DNA from: Flavicella sediminum
Lineage (GTDB): Bacteria > Bacteroidota > Bacteroidia > Flavobacteriales > Flavobacteriaceae
NCBI RefSeq assembly: GCF_006381105.1
Contig: NZ_VDET01000007.1
Coordinates: forward strand, 460,072-524,071
Direction: 5' to 3'
DNA length: 64,000 bases
A model generated the notes under the pieces. That model saw nothing but the letters and a program-made list of their open reading frames with translations. It was not told the DNA's origin and did not search any database. Of the stretch, positions 46,809 through 54,371 are shown piece after piece. The stretch's first letter is position 1. Each line of letters begins with the position of its first letter. A program made the translations under genes and the position numbers.

Positions 46809-47165
46809 CTATCCTTGTAACATGACCGCTATTTTTTCTAATGCTTTCCCCAATTGTCTTCTATCCGCCTTGTCGTCATTTAATTTGGCAAGTCTTTTAT
46901 CAAGGTCATCGTATAAAGCATCAAACTTTTGCTCCATCAAACTTTCCAAATCAGCCAAACGCTGTTCCAAATTGGCAGTGGTTTCAAAAAGATTTTTCTC
47001 AGTATCTTCTCTAAGTTCGTTAATTTTATTGTTGACATCATCAAACTGAGCATCGTACTGCTCCATGTTTTCAGAAAAGATTAAGTCTCTTACGGCTGCA
47101 ATTCTGCTATCTACAGTATTTTTTACAGGAGTTTCATTTTGTTGGTCAGGATTATTTTCTTCCAT
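46809..47165 (-). CDS. Small coiled-coil protein of the GTPase cassette
   Basis: With the ATG at 47165 (MEENNPDQQNETP) the protein has 118 residues. It is strongly acidic, with heptads (VNNKINELREDTEKNLFET, LEQRLADLESLMEQKFDAL) predicting a coiled coil over most of its length. No enzyme domain is present. Its stop TAG directly abuts the next ATG. It may serve as a scaffold for the GTPase partner. Confidence 0.65.
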   Translation of the reverse strand: MEENNPDQQNETPVKNTVDSRIAAVRDLIFSENMEQYDAQFDDVNNKINELREDTEKNLFETTANLEQRLADLESLMEQKFDALYDDLDKRLAKLNDDKADRRQLGKALEKIAVMLQG

Positions 47166-47394
47166 TATAGCTAATTTGGTGGTTATATGGTGAGTTGTAA
47201 AGACAAAACAAGAAAACAATTAGCTTTTTCTTGCTTTTATCAAAGACAAATATACATTAAAAAAAAACGAAAACGAAAACTAGAATGATTATCGCCATAG
47301 CACACGACACTTAACGAACAAAAAACAGCCATTTTTTTAAAATTTGAAAACAAAATGCCAAAGTATAAAACTTACATATATTAATCATTTATAA

Positions 47395-47402
47395 TATATT
47401 TG
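47395..47402 (+). promoter_or_regulatory. Promoter -7 element of dapD
   Basis: TATATTTG matches TAnnTTTG exactly, 26 bases upstream of the dapD ATG. A clear -33 TTG is not found at the usual distance, so confidence is moderate. Confidence 0.5.
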
Positions 47403-47428
47403 CAGCCAATAAATCAAAGATTTCAAAA

Positions 47429-48592
47429 ATGAATACTATAGACAACTTTAAGGAATACGTTCAAAACATAACTTCTAAATCAGGATATGCAAAACCTTTG
47501 GCTTTTGGATTGGGAATTAGAAAATCAAAAGGAGACAAAACATTAGATGTAAATTTTCCTGCGATAAATTGGGATTCTGCCTTTGGAACAGCTGCGCTTT
47601 TGCAAGATGTAACGGGATATGCTTCTGATAAAAATGGATTTGTAACGGTGTCAAAAGAACAATTGCAAAAAGCCTTTGATAATTTTGCTGCTTTTCATAA
47701 TGAAATTGAAAAACACCCAAACATTGTTTTAATTCAACAATTATTAGAAAACTACAACCAACCTAAAGGATACCAAACGGTAGATGTAGTTGCTTATTTC
47801 TTATTTGATAAAGATAGCGCTGTTCAAGATGCTGTTGAAGGATATTTTAAATTACAATGTTTATCACAATTGCATGTAAAACCTCATGGTTTATCTTTAG
47901 AAGGTGTTTTTGGTCAGTTAAACAATATTGCTTGGACCAACCAAGGACCTATTTTGCCGGAAGACTTAAGTGCTGAAAGAATAAAAGCAACTTTTGCAGG
48001 TGCTACCTTAAATGTTACTCATGTTGACAAATTCCCTTATATGGTAAATTACCATGTACCAAACGGTGTACGTATTGCTTCGGGATCTCAAGTAAGATTA
48101 GGAGCACATTGTGCTGTAGGAACTACAGTAATGCCAGCTGGATACATCAACTTTAACGCAGGTACTTTAGGAAACGCCATGATTGAAGGTCGTGTTTCTG
48201 CCGGTGTTGTTGTTGGTCATGATTCTGACTTGGGAGGTGGAGTTTCAATTATGGGAACACTTTCTGGAGGAAATAAAAATGTAATTTCTATTGGAGATAA
48301 ATGTTTGTTAGGAGCTAATTCTGGAACAGGAATTTCTCTTGGATTTGGATGTACTATTGCTGCTGGAGTTTATGTTACCGCTGCGGCCAAAGTTTGGTTG
48401 TACAACGAAAACAAGCAACCTATAGATATTAATGGAACTGTTGTTGAAGAAGGTGCCAATATTGTAAAAGGTGCAGAATTGAATGGAAAAGACAAATTGT
48501 TGTTTTTATTAGACAGCACAAATGGTCATTTAACGTGTAGACCGAATCCTAAAACAATTGAATTAAATGCAAGCTTGCATGTAAAAAACTAA
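47429..48592 (+). CDS. dapD: 2,3,4,5-tetrahydropyridine-2,6-dicarboxylate N-succinyltransferase DapD (long form)
   Basis: This enzyme succinylates tetrahydrodipicolinate in the succinylase route to diaminopimelate and lysine. It has 387 residues. The C-terminal half is a left-handed beta-helix with hexapeptide repeats (VRLGAHCAVGTTVMPAG, AMIEGRVSAGVVVG, LGGGVSIMGTLSGG) and an acyl-CoA site. It shares the aspartate pathway with the aspartokinase 6 kb away. It is monocistronic, with its own promoter element and terminator. Confidence 0.93.
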   Translation: MNTIDNFKEYVQNITSKSGYAKPLAFGLGIRKSKGDKTLDVNFPAINWDSAFGTAALLQDVTGYASDKNGFVTVSKEQLQKAFDNFAAFHNEIEKHPNIVLIQQLLENYNQPKGYQTVDVVAYFLFDKDSAVQDAVEGYFKLQCLSQLHVKPHGLSLEGVFGQLNNIAWTNQGPILPEDLSAERIKATFAGATLNVTHVDKFPYMVNYHVPNGVRIASGSQVRLGAHCAVGTTVMPAGYINFNAGTLGNAMIEGRVSAGVVVGHDSDLGGGVSIMGTLSGGNKNVISIGDKCLLGANSGTGISLGFGCTIAAGVYVTAAAKVWLYNENKQPIDINGTVVEEGANIVKGAELNGKDKLLFLLDSTNGHLTCRPNPKTIELNASLHVKN

Positions 48593-48618
48593 GCATAAAA
48601 TTTTAGAGATTTATAGCA

Positions 48619-48650
48619 AAAACCTTTCAGTAATTCTGAAAGGTTTTTTT
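48619..48650 (+). terminator. Intrinsic terminator after dapD
   Basis: A 12-base stem AAAACCTTTCAG/CTGAAAGGTTTT with a TAATT loop and an eight-base T-run lies 27 bases after the stop. Confidence 0.92.
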
Positions 48651-48722
48651 TGTAATAAATTGTAATATTTTACGACGAAACACATACCTTTTTGATAATT
48701 TAAGGGAAATTAGTTTTTTTTC

Positions 48723-48758
48723 AGAATCCTCAACGAACTTAAAATCGTTGAGGATTCT
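48723..48758 (+). promoter_or_regulatory. Perfect 14-bp hairpin upstream of the 587-aa gene
   Basis: AGAATCCTCAACGA (48723-48736) pairs perfectly with 48745-48758 around an eight-base loop and is followed by TTCCTTTT. It lies 75 bases beyond the dapD terminator and 90 bases before the next ATG. It may be a second terminator or an attenuator/leader structure. Confidence 0.6.
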
Positions 48759-48848
48759 TTCCTTTTAAAGCCACTATAAACATGATTAATATCATTGTTT
48801 CTACAACTAGTTCTAGCCAATTTTGTTGTCTAATTTTATATCAAAAAT

Positions 48849-50612
48849 ATGACTACAAAAACAACAGCACATACTTTCCATATCCCTGTTATGGGATTGG
48901 CATTTACGGTAGACAGCCCGATAAAAGTAGCGCAATATGGAATCTCTTCTGTAGTATCTATAGTGGATGATGTTCTTATTGAAAAAATGAATGAGTTTTA
49001 CAGCAAAAAATACCAACTTCCTTTTCAAGCATACCCTACAAAAGAATTAGATTCTAGAGCCAAAAGAATTACTTCTTATTTGAATAATATGGATATTATC
49101 GTCAAAAATAAATTCCAAGAATTCAAAGAATCTCTACTTGAAAAGAAAGAAGTTTTGACAGATTATTTAGAAATGTTGCCCGACTTTTCTGAAGTAAAAA
49201 CAAATTTAATTTCGCTACTTGAAAACAACGCTAGCAAAGCAACAATTCAAAAATGGATTCAAGAAAATTTGACAACTGGTGAAATAGATGTCAATATTAT
49301 GACCAAGTTGGATAACGAAAATTACCATAAAAAAGAATTGTTAGGAACAGAACACAATGATGCACATGCCGCCTTAAGAGGCTTTGCTAAAAGTAATTTA
49401 AGTTCTTCTATCGTTCTTTCTGCAGGAATGAACCCTCGATTATACAGCTATTTTGAAGAGTTTGAAGATTTTTATCCTACACAAGAAAATTATCTTAAAA
49501 AGAAAATTATTCTAAAGGTAAGCGATTATAGATCGGCGATGATTCAAGGACAATTTTTTGCTAAAAAAGGTTTATGGGTTTCGGAATACAGAATTGAATC
49601 TGGATTGAATTGTGGTGGACATGCATTTGCGACCGATGGTTTGTTATTGGGTCCCATTTTAGACACCTTCAAGCAAAACAAAGAAAGTCTGATTGAAAAA
49701 ACTTTTGAGACCTATAAAAAAGCTTTAGACTTAAAAGGAAAACACTGTCCTGAACAAGCCCTAAATTTAGAAATTACCGTACAAGGTGGTGTGGGTACTT
49801 CTGCCGAGCATCAATTTTTATTAGACAAATACAAAGTAAGCTCTGTTGGTTGGGGATCTCCTTTTTTATTGGTTCCAGAAGCAACAACAGTAGATGAAGA
49901 AACGCAAACTTTACTTCAAAAAGCAAAAGAAGAAGATTTGTACTTGAGTAATATTTCTCCTTTAGGTGTTCCTTTTAATAGTGTGCGAGGTGCTTCAAAT
50001 GAAGTTTACAAACAAAACAGAATTCAAAACGATAAAATTGGAAGTTCTTGTCCGAAGAAATTCTTGGCTTCCAATAGACAATACACAGAAACATCCATTT
50101 GTACGGCTTCACAAAAATTTCAAAAAATTGAAATTGAAAACCTGAAAACTCAGGATTTAACAGAAGCGCAATACCAACATAAATTTGATAAAATAACCGA
50201 AAAATCTTGTTTATGCATTGGTTTGGCAAATGCTGGTTTGATTGATAAAAACATTGAAGCAAAAGAAACCAAACAAGGCGTATTGGTATGCCCTGGCCCT
50301 AACCTAGCTTATTTCGATAAAAAGGTATCTTTAAAAACAATGGTGCAGCATATTTATGGAAAAGCAAATATTATGAATGTTGCCGAAAGACCACATATGT
50401 TTGTCAAAGAATTAGAAATGTATGTCCGCTATTTCAATAAAAAACTGGAAGATTTTTTAATTACGCCCGATAAAAAACAAGAAAAATATTTGATCAAATT
50501 CAAAAACAATTTAATTGAAGGAATTTCCTATTATAAAGAATTATTTGAGGAAACAAACGACAAATTGATCTGGCGAATGAATGTCTTAAAAACACAAATC
50601 CATACCTTGTAA
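48849..50612 (+). CDS. Conserved protein of unknown function with Cys cluster and flavoenzyme-like TIM-barrel hints
   Basis: This 587-residue cytoplasmic protein is not assigned to a family with certainty. HIPVMGLAFTVDSPIKVAQYGISSVV near the start, GGHAFATDGLLLGPIL (256-271) and VQGGVGTSAEHQFLLDKY (311-328) are reminiscent of nitronate-monooxygenase-like FMN TIM barrels. Cysteines at 401, 418, 454, 456 and 481 in the C-terminal third could hold an iron-sulfur cluster (SCPKKF, SICTA, SCLCIG, VCPGP). It has its own terminator. An oxidoreductase role is a hypothesis only. Confidence 0.6.
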   Translation: MTTKTTAHTFHIPVMGLAFTVDSPIKVAQYGISSVVSIVDDVLIEKMNEFYSKKYQLPFQAYPTKELDSRAKRITSYLNNMDIIVKNKFQEFKESLLEKKEVLTDYLEMLPDFSEVKTNLISLLENNASKATIQKWIQENLTTGEIDVNIMTKLDNENYHKKELLGTEHNDAHAALRGFAKSNLSSSIVLSAGMNPRLYSYFEEFEDFYPTQENYLKKKIILKVSDYRSAMIQGQFFAKKGLWVSEYRIESGLNCGGHAFATDGLLLGPILDTFKQNKESLIEKTFETYKKALDLKGKHCPEQALNLEITVQGGVGTSAEHQFLLDKYKVSSVGWGSPFLLVPEATTVDEETQTLLQKAKEEDLYLSNISPLGVPFNSVRGASNEVYKQNRIQNDKIGSSCPKKFLASNRQYTETSICTASQKFQKIEIENLKTQDLTEAQYQHKFDKITEKSCLCIGLANAGLIDKNIEAKETKQGVLVCPGPNLAYFDKKVSLKTMVQHIYGKANIMNVAERPHMFVKELEMYVRYFNKKLEDFLITPDKKQEKYLIKFKNNLIEGISYYKELFEETNDKLIWRMNVLKTQIHTL

Positions 50613-50644
50613 AACAAACCTAGTTCACACATTGTTCATAACTT

Positions 50645-50679
50645 AAAACATCAATATTTTTATTGATGTTTTTTTTTAT
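50645..50679 (+). terminator. Intrinsic terminator after the 587-aa gene
   Basis: A 12-base stem AAAACATCAATA/TATTGATGTTTT with a TTTT loop is followed by a T-run. Confidence 0.92.
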
Positions 50680-50713
50680 TAACTTTGGTTTACCCCTAAA
50701 GTGAATTAGATTT

Positions 50714-51346
50714 ATGAAATTATTTACCCCTATAAAGAAAGAGCAATCTTTCTTTTCAATGCTTTTTAACACGAAAAAAAGCACCAGACCCTCCCAAAAT
50801 CAACTTGAAAGTATTGCCGCCAACTACACGCAATCTTTGTTCGAAAACATGAATTTCGATTTTCCATTAGCCAAACAATACGCTAAAGAAATGCGTTTCA
50901 ATAGAATTATTGAGTTTAACTCTCCTGGAAACATCTTGAAAAAAATGTACGGACAGGCCAACCATAAAAGTACGGCTACCGATCAGGAAGATTTACAAAT
51001 TTTTATGTACAACACCCGAATTCGCGGTGTAAAATCTATCAGTACCTTGTGTTATTTCCAAGACAAACTGATCCATTTTAATTATCAATTTGAAAACCTA
51101 TCCAAACAAGAATCTATTCGAATACAAGATTATTTGTTTTATAAATACAAATTGGAATCCAAAAATACAGAAGAAATCATCTTCGATAAAAACAAAAACT
51201 TCCTTAAAATCAATAAGAAAGAAAATGCTTTCGAGTTAAATTTTTATCATTCAGAACTTCATCAGCCATCTTTCTTTAAAAAGGAAATACATAATGACAG
51301 CTATGAAATGCAGACTGCCAACTTAAATTTAAATGCTTCTTATTAA
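50714..51346 (+). CDS. Hypothetical 210-aa protein
   Basis: No family is recognised. The protein is basic and soluble, with alternating strands in the second half (IRGVKSISTLCYFQDKLIHFNYQF, NAFELNFYHSE). No signal peptide or membrane helix is evident. It starts 35 bases after the upstream terminator and ends 65 bases before smpB. The codon pattern and length support a real gene. Confidence 0.7.
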   Translation: MKLFTPIKKEQSFFSMLFNTKKSTRPSQNQLESIAANYTQSLFENMNFDFPLAKQYAKEMRFNRIIEFNSPGNILKKMYGQANHKSTATDQEDLQIFMYNTRIRGVKSISTLCYFQDKLIHFNYQFENLSKQESIRIQDYLFYKYKLESKNTEEIIFDKNKNFLKINKKENAFELNFYHSELHQPSFFKKEIHNDSYEMQTANLNLNASY

Positions 51347-51396
51347 AAATTAAGTCAAATAGTGCAACTTGGTATACACATCTTGCGTATATTAAT

Positions 51397-51404
51397 TACA
51401 TTTG
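51397..51404 (+). promoter_or_regulatory. Promoter -7 element of smpB, very close to the ATG
   Basis: TACATTTG fits TAnnTTTG and ends seven bases before the smpB ATG, so the transcript would have almost no leader. A TTG lies 25 bases upstream, somewhat far for the -33 element. Confidence 0.45.
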
Positions 51405-51411
51405 CACCATT

Positions 51412-51867
51412 ATGCAAAAGAAAATCAACATACAAAATAAGAAAGCTCGTTTTGAATACGAAATTTTAGATACCTACACCGCAGGAATTCAACTTACGGG
51501 TACAGAAATAAAATCGATTAGAGAGAGCAAAGCCCGCATCACAGAAAGTTTTTGTGAATTTAATGAGCGTGGTGAATTGTTTGTGGTCAATATGTATATT
51601 GAAGAATACCTGTTTGGACATGCTTACAACCATAAACCTACCGGTGCACGTAGATTGTTATTAAACAAACGTGAATTGAAAAGGTTAGAAAAGGAAGTTA
51701 AAAATGTTGGTTTAACCATTGTACCTTTAAAACTTTTTTTAACCGATAAAGGATGGGCTAAATTATCTATTGCACTTTGTAAGGGTAAAAAATTACACGA
51801 CAAAAGAAATACATTAAAGGACAGAGATAACAAAAGAGATTTGGCAAGGATTAAAAAGAATTTTTAA
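51412..51867 (+). CDS. smpB: SsrA-binding protein SmpB
   Basis: This 151-residue partner of tmRNA in rescue of stalled ribosomes has the family hallmarks: KKARFEYEILDTYTAGIQL, LTGTEIKSIRESKA, a YNHKPTGARRLLLNKREL loop, and the basic tail GKKLHDKRNTLKDRDNKRD that mimics the mRNA-channel codon. The tmRNA gene is not in this window. Its stop overlaps the next ATG by one base (TAATG). Confidence 0.96.
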   Translation: MQKKINIQNKKARFEYEILDTYTAGIQLTGTEIKSIRESKARITESFCEFNERGELFVVNMYIEEYLFGHAYNHKPTGARRLLLNKRELKRLEKEVKNVGLTIVPLKLFLTDKGWAKLSIALCKGKKLHDKRNTLKDRDNKRDLARIKKNF

Positions 51868-52763
51868 TGCACTTTTTTTCGGCCGTTATAAAACTCATTA
51901 GATGGAAGAATCTTTTGATGTTGTTTATATCTCAATTTTTTCTGAAATATTTTTTATTTACCGAGTTTCCAATTCAGGGTCGACTTAATACTTTTCAATT
52001 TTCTTTGCTTACACTAGCCACTATTTTTATTGCCAGTGGTGGTTATATCATCAATGATATTTTTGATATTGAATGTGATCGTATTAACAAACCTCAACAG
52101 AGGTTTATTCCTAAGTTTGTTTCAAAAAAAGCGGCTTACCGCTTCTATGCTTTGTTTTCATTCCTCGGTATTTGTTGCGGTTCCGCCCTGTCCTATTTCG
52201 TAAACAAACCCTATTATTCATTTATTTTTGTAGGTATTAGTCTGCTACTTTATTTGTATTCTGCTTATTTTCAAAAAAAAATACTCATAGGAAATTTTAT
52301 TATTTCCATTTTAGTCGCTGCCAATTTACTGCTCTTGGTCTTTTTTGAAACAGAAAATTATTTTCAATCCTTACAAGGCTTACGCTACGCTTACAGTCTA
52401 GCTTTATTTACCTTTCTACTTAATTTCATGAGAGAAATGGTAAAAGATATTGAAGACATTAATGGTGATTACAATGCGGGAATGAAAACGCTCCCTATAC
52501 TACTAGGAACCAAAAGAACCTTAAAAATAATCGGTTTTCTAGGAGCAGTAAGCCTGTATTTTTTTATCCGATTTGTTATTGAAATTGACACGAGTGTCCT
52601 TTGGAAAAAATGTGTCTTTGTTTGTCTCATCGTACTCCCTTTTCTCTATTTTTTATTCCGTATTTCACTCAGTAAAAAAAAGGAAGAATTTCACAAACTT
52701 AGCACTTTGCTAAAAATCATATTAGGCTTAGGCCTTTTTTACATACTACTAATTTCATTTTGA
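51867..52763 (+). CDS. UbiA-family prenyltransferase
   Basis: This 298-residue integral membrane protein has about eight hydrophobic segments and the two Asp motifs of the family: NDIFDIECDRINKP and DIEDINGDYNAGMKTLP. It transfers a prenyl group to an acceptor, which may be a glycerol phosphate (geranylgeranylglyceryl-phosphate synthase type) or a quinone ring. It is translationally coupled to smpB and followed by maf after one base. The acceptor cannot be told from the sequence. Confidence 0.85.
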   Translation: MHFFSAVIKLIRWKNLLMLFISQFFLKYFLFTEFPIQGRLNTFQFSLLTLATIFIASGGYIINDIFDIECDRINKPQQRFIPKFVSKKAAYRFYALFSFLGICCGSALSYFVNKPYYSFIFVGISLLLYLYSAYFQKKILIGNFIISILVAANLLLLVFFETENYFQSLQGLRYAYSLALFTFLLNFMREMVKDIEDINGDYNAGMKTLPILLGTKRTLKIIGFLGAVSLYFFIRFVIEIDTSVLWKKCVFVCLIVLPFLYFLFRISLSKKKEEFHKLSTLLKIILGLGLFYILLISF

Positions 52764-52764
52764 T

Positions 52765-53349
52765 ATGCTTTCCAATTTAACAGATACCTACCAAATTATT
52801 TTAGCTTCTGGTTCTCCTAGAAGACAACAATTTTTAAAAGATTTAGGCCTTCCCTTTCGCATTCAATTATTTGATGTTGAAGAAATATATCCTGAAGATC
52901 TGTTTAAAAACGAAATCACAGAATATTTATCAGAATTAAAATCGAAACCTTTTGATGAAACTCTAAAAGACAACGAATTAGTCATTACCTCGGACACCAT
53001 TGTTTGGTTTGACAACAAAGCTTTAGAAAAACCTAAAAATGAACAAGAAGCTTTTCAAATGCTCAAAGCCTTGTCGGGTCAAATGCATGAAGTAATTACT
53101 TCGGTTTGTATAAAAACAAAACAACATACGGAAACTATTACAGACACCACAAAGGTTTATTTTTCAGAAGTGAGTGATGAAGAAATTCAATATTACATAA
53201 GTAATTTTAAACCTTTCGATAAAGCAGGAAGCTATGGTATTCAAGAATGGATTGGCTTTATAGCCGTTGAAAAAATTGAAGGAAGCTATTTCAATGTCAT
53301 GGGCTTACCCATCCATAAATTATACAAGTATTTAAAAACATTGGCCTAA
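52765..53349 (+). CDS. maf: Maf family nucleotide pyrophosphatase
   Basis: This 194-residue house-cleaning enzyme hydrolyses non-canonical or surplus NTPs. The N-terminal ILASGSPRRQQFLKDLG is the family signature; SDTIVWFDNKALEKPKN carries the catalytic Asp, and GSYGIQEW lies near the C-terminus. It is the third gene of the smpB operon. Its stop lies directly against the stop of the convergent AraC gene. Confidence 0.93.
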   Translation: MLSNLTDTYQIILASGSPRRQQFLKDLGLPFRIQLFDVEEIYPEDLFKNEITEYLSELKSKPFDETLKDNELVITSDTIVWFDNKALEKPKNEQEAFQMLKALSGQMHEVITSVCIKTKQHTETITDTTKVYFSEVSDEEIQYYISNFKPFDKAGSYGIQEWIGFIAVEKIEGSYFNVMGLPIHKLYKYLKTLA

Positions 53350-54219
53350 TTAACTACGTCCATTTTTCCGATAAGCTCCTGGAGTTATTCCTGAAACGGC
53401 TTTAAATATTTTCGAAAAGTTTGACAAATTCTCTAAGCCTACTTTATAAGCGATTTGTTTAATCGTATAATCGGTTGTTAGCAGTAACAATTGCGCACGT
53501 TCTATCCGTTTGGATTGAATATATTTTACGGGTCGCATTTTGTGCTTTTTATAAAATACTCTTGAAAAATGATCGGGACTTAAATTACTAAAACTCGACA
53601 GTTTCTTTATTGAAATATCTTGATGCAAATTTTCATTTATATACTTTAACACCTCTCTAAAACCTATAAGTCTTTCTTCTTCTGAGACTTGTTTTTTTAC
53701 TTCCGATTTAATAAACCTTGAAAACAAAATGGTCAGTATTCCTTTTGTTTCTAAATATTCTGAGCTCGTCAACAATTCATTTTGCTCCTTAAAAGCCAAC
53801 AAGCTAGCTCTATTGTCATACACCTCAGGATCATCATTGATCAACGCCCTATTCGGATTTAATTTCAACAATCTTTCAAAATAAAATTTATCTATTTCTG
53901 TAGCTTTAATTTCATATTTAAATTTTCTCAATTCATAAACCGAAGTATTGGTATTCATTTCCTCTATAAAACTCACATGATATTGTTTTTGAAAATCCTC
54001 ACATCTATATTTACTATAGGTATAACTCGGAATCAAATACATATACCCTGGCTTCAACTCAAAATCCCTGTTGTTGTGTGTAACTACTCCTGTTCCTTCT
54101 AAAACATAATACAACCTTGAAAACGGACTGATTACATTGTCAAAATTCCATGAAGTATCTAAATCAGCAAAACCTGTATTTAATAAGGCTAGTTTTAAAG
54201 ACTGTAAGGTTCTATTCAT
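53350..54219 (-). CDS. AraC-family regulator, cupin sensor type
   Basis: This 289-residue protein has an N-terminal cupin-like ligand domain (about 20-150; YVLEGTGVVTHNNRDFELKPGYMYLIP) and a C-terminal AraC DNA-binding pair (about 190-285; ISIKKLSSFSNLSPDHFSRVF and IKQIAYKVGLENLSNFSKIFK). It probably senses a sugar or related compound. It is divergent from the DUF1553-DUF1501 operon across a 152-base gap, so it is the prime candidate to control that operon. Confidence 0.88.
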   Translation of the reverse strand: MNRTLQSLKLALLNTGFADLDTSWNFDNVISPFSRLYYVLEGTGVVTHNNRDFELKPGYMYLIPSYTYSKYRCEDFQKQYHVSFIEEMNTNTSVYELRKFKYEIKATEIDKFYFERLLKLNPNRALINDDPEVYDNRASLLAFKEQNELLTSSEYLETKGILTILFSRFIKSEVKKQVSEEERLIGFREVLKYINENLHQDISIKKLSSFSNLSPDHFSRVFYKKHKMRPVKYIQSKRIERAQLLLLTTDYTIKQIAYKVGLENLSNFSKIFKAVSGITPGAYRKNGRS

Positions 54220-54371
54220 TTTCAGCTATTTTATAAATAATTAAATTCCAATTTCCTATGACAAAAGTCACCTAACAAACATAAATATCGGAAACACATA
54301 TTTAGAAATCGGAAAACAACACCAAATATAAGGATGTAAATGATAATTTTACACACCAATCATTTTTATTT

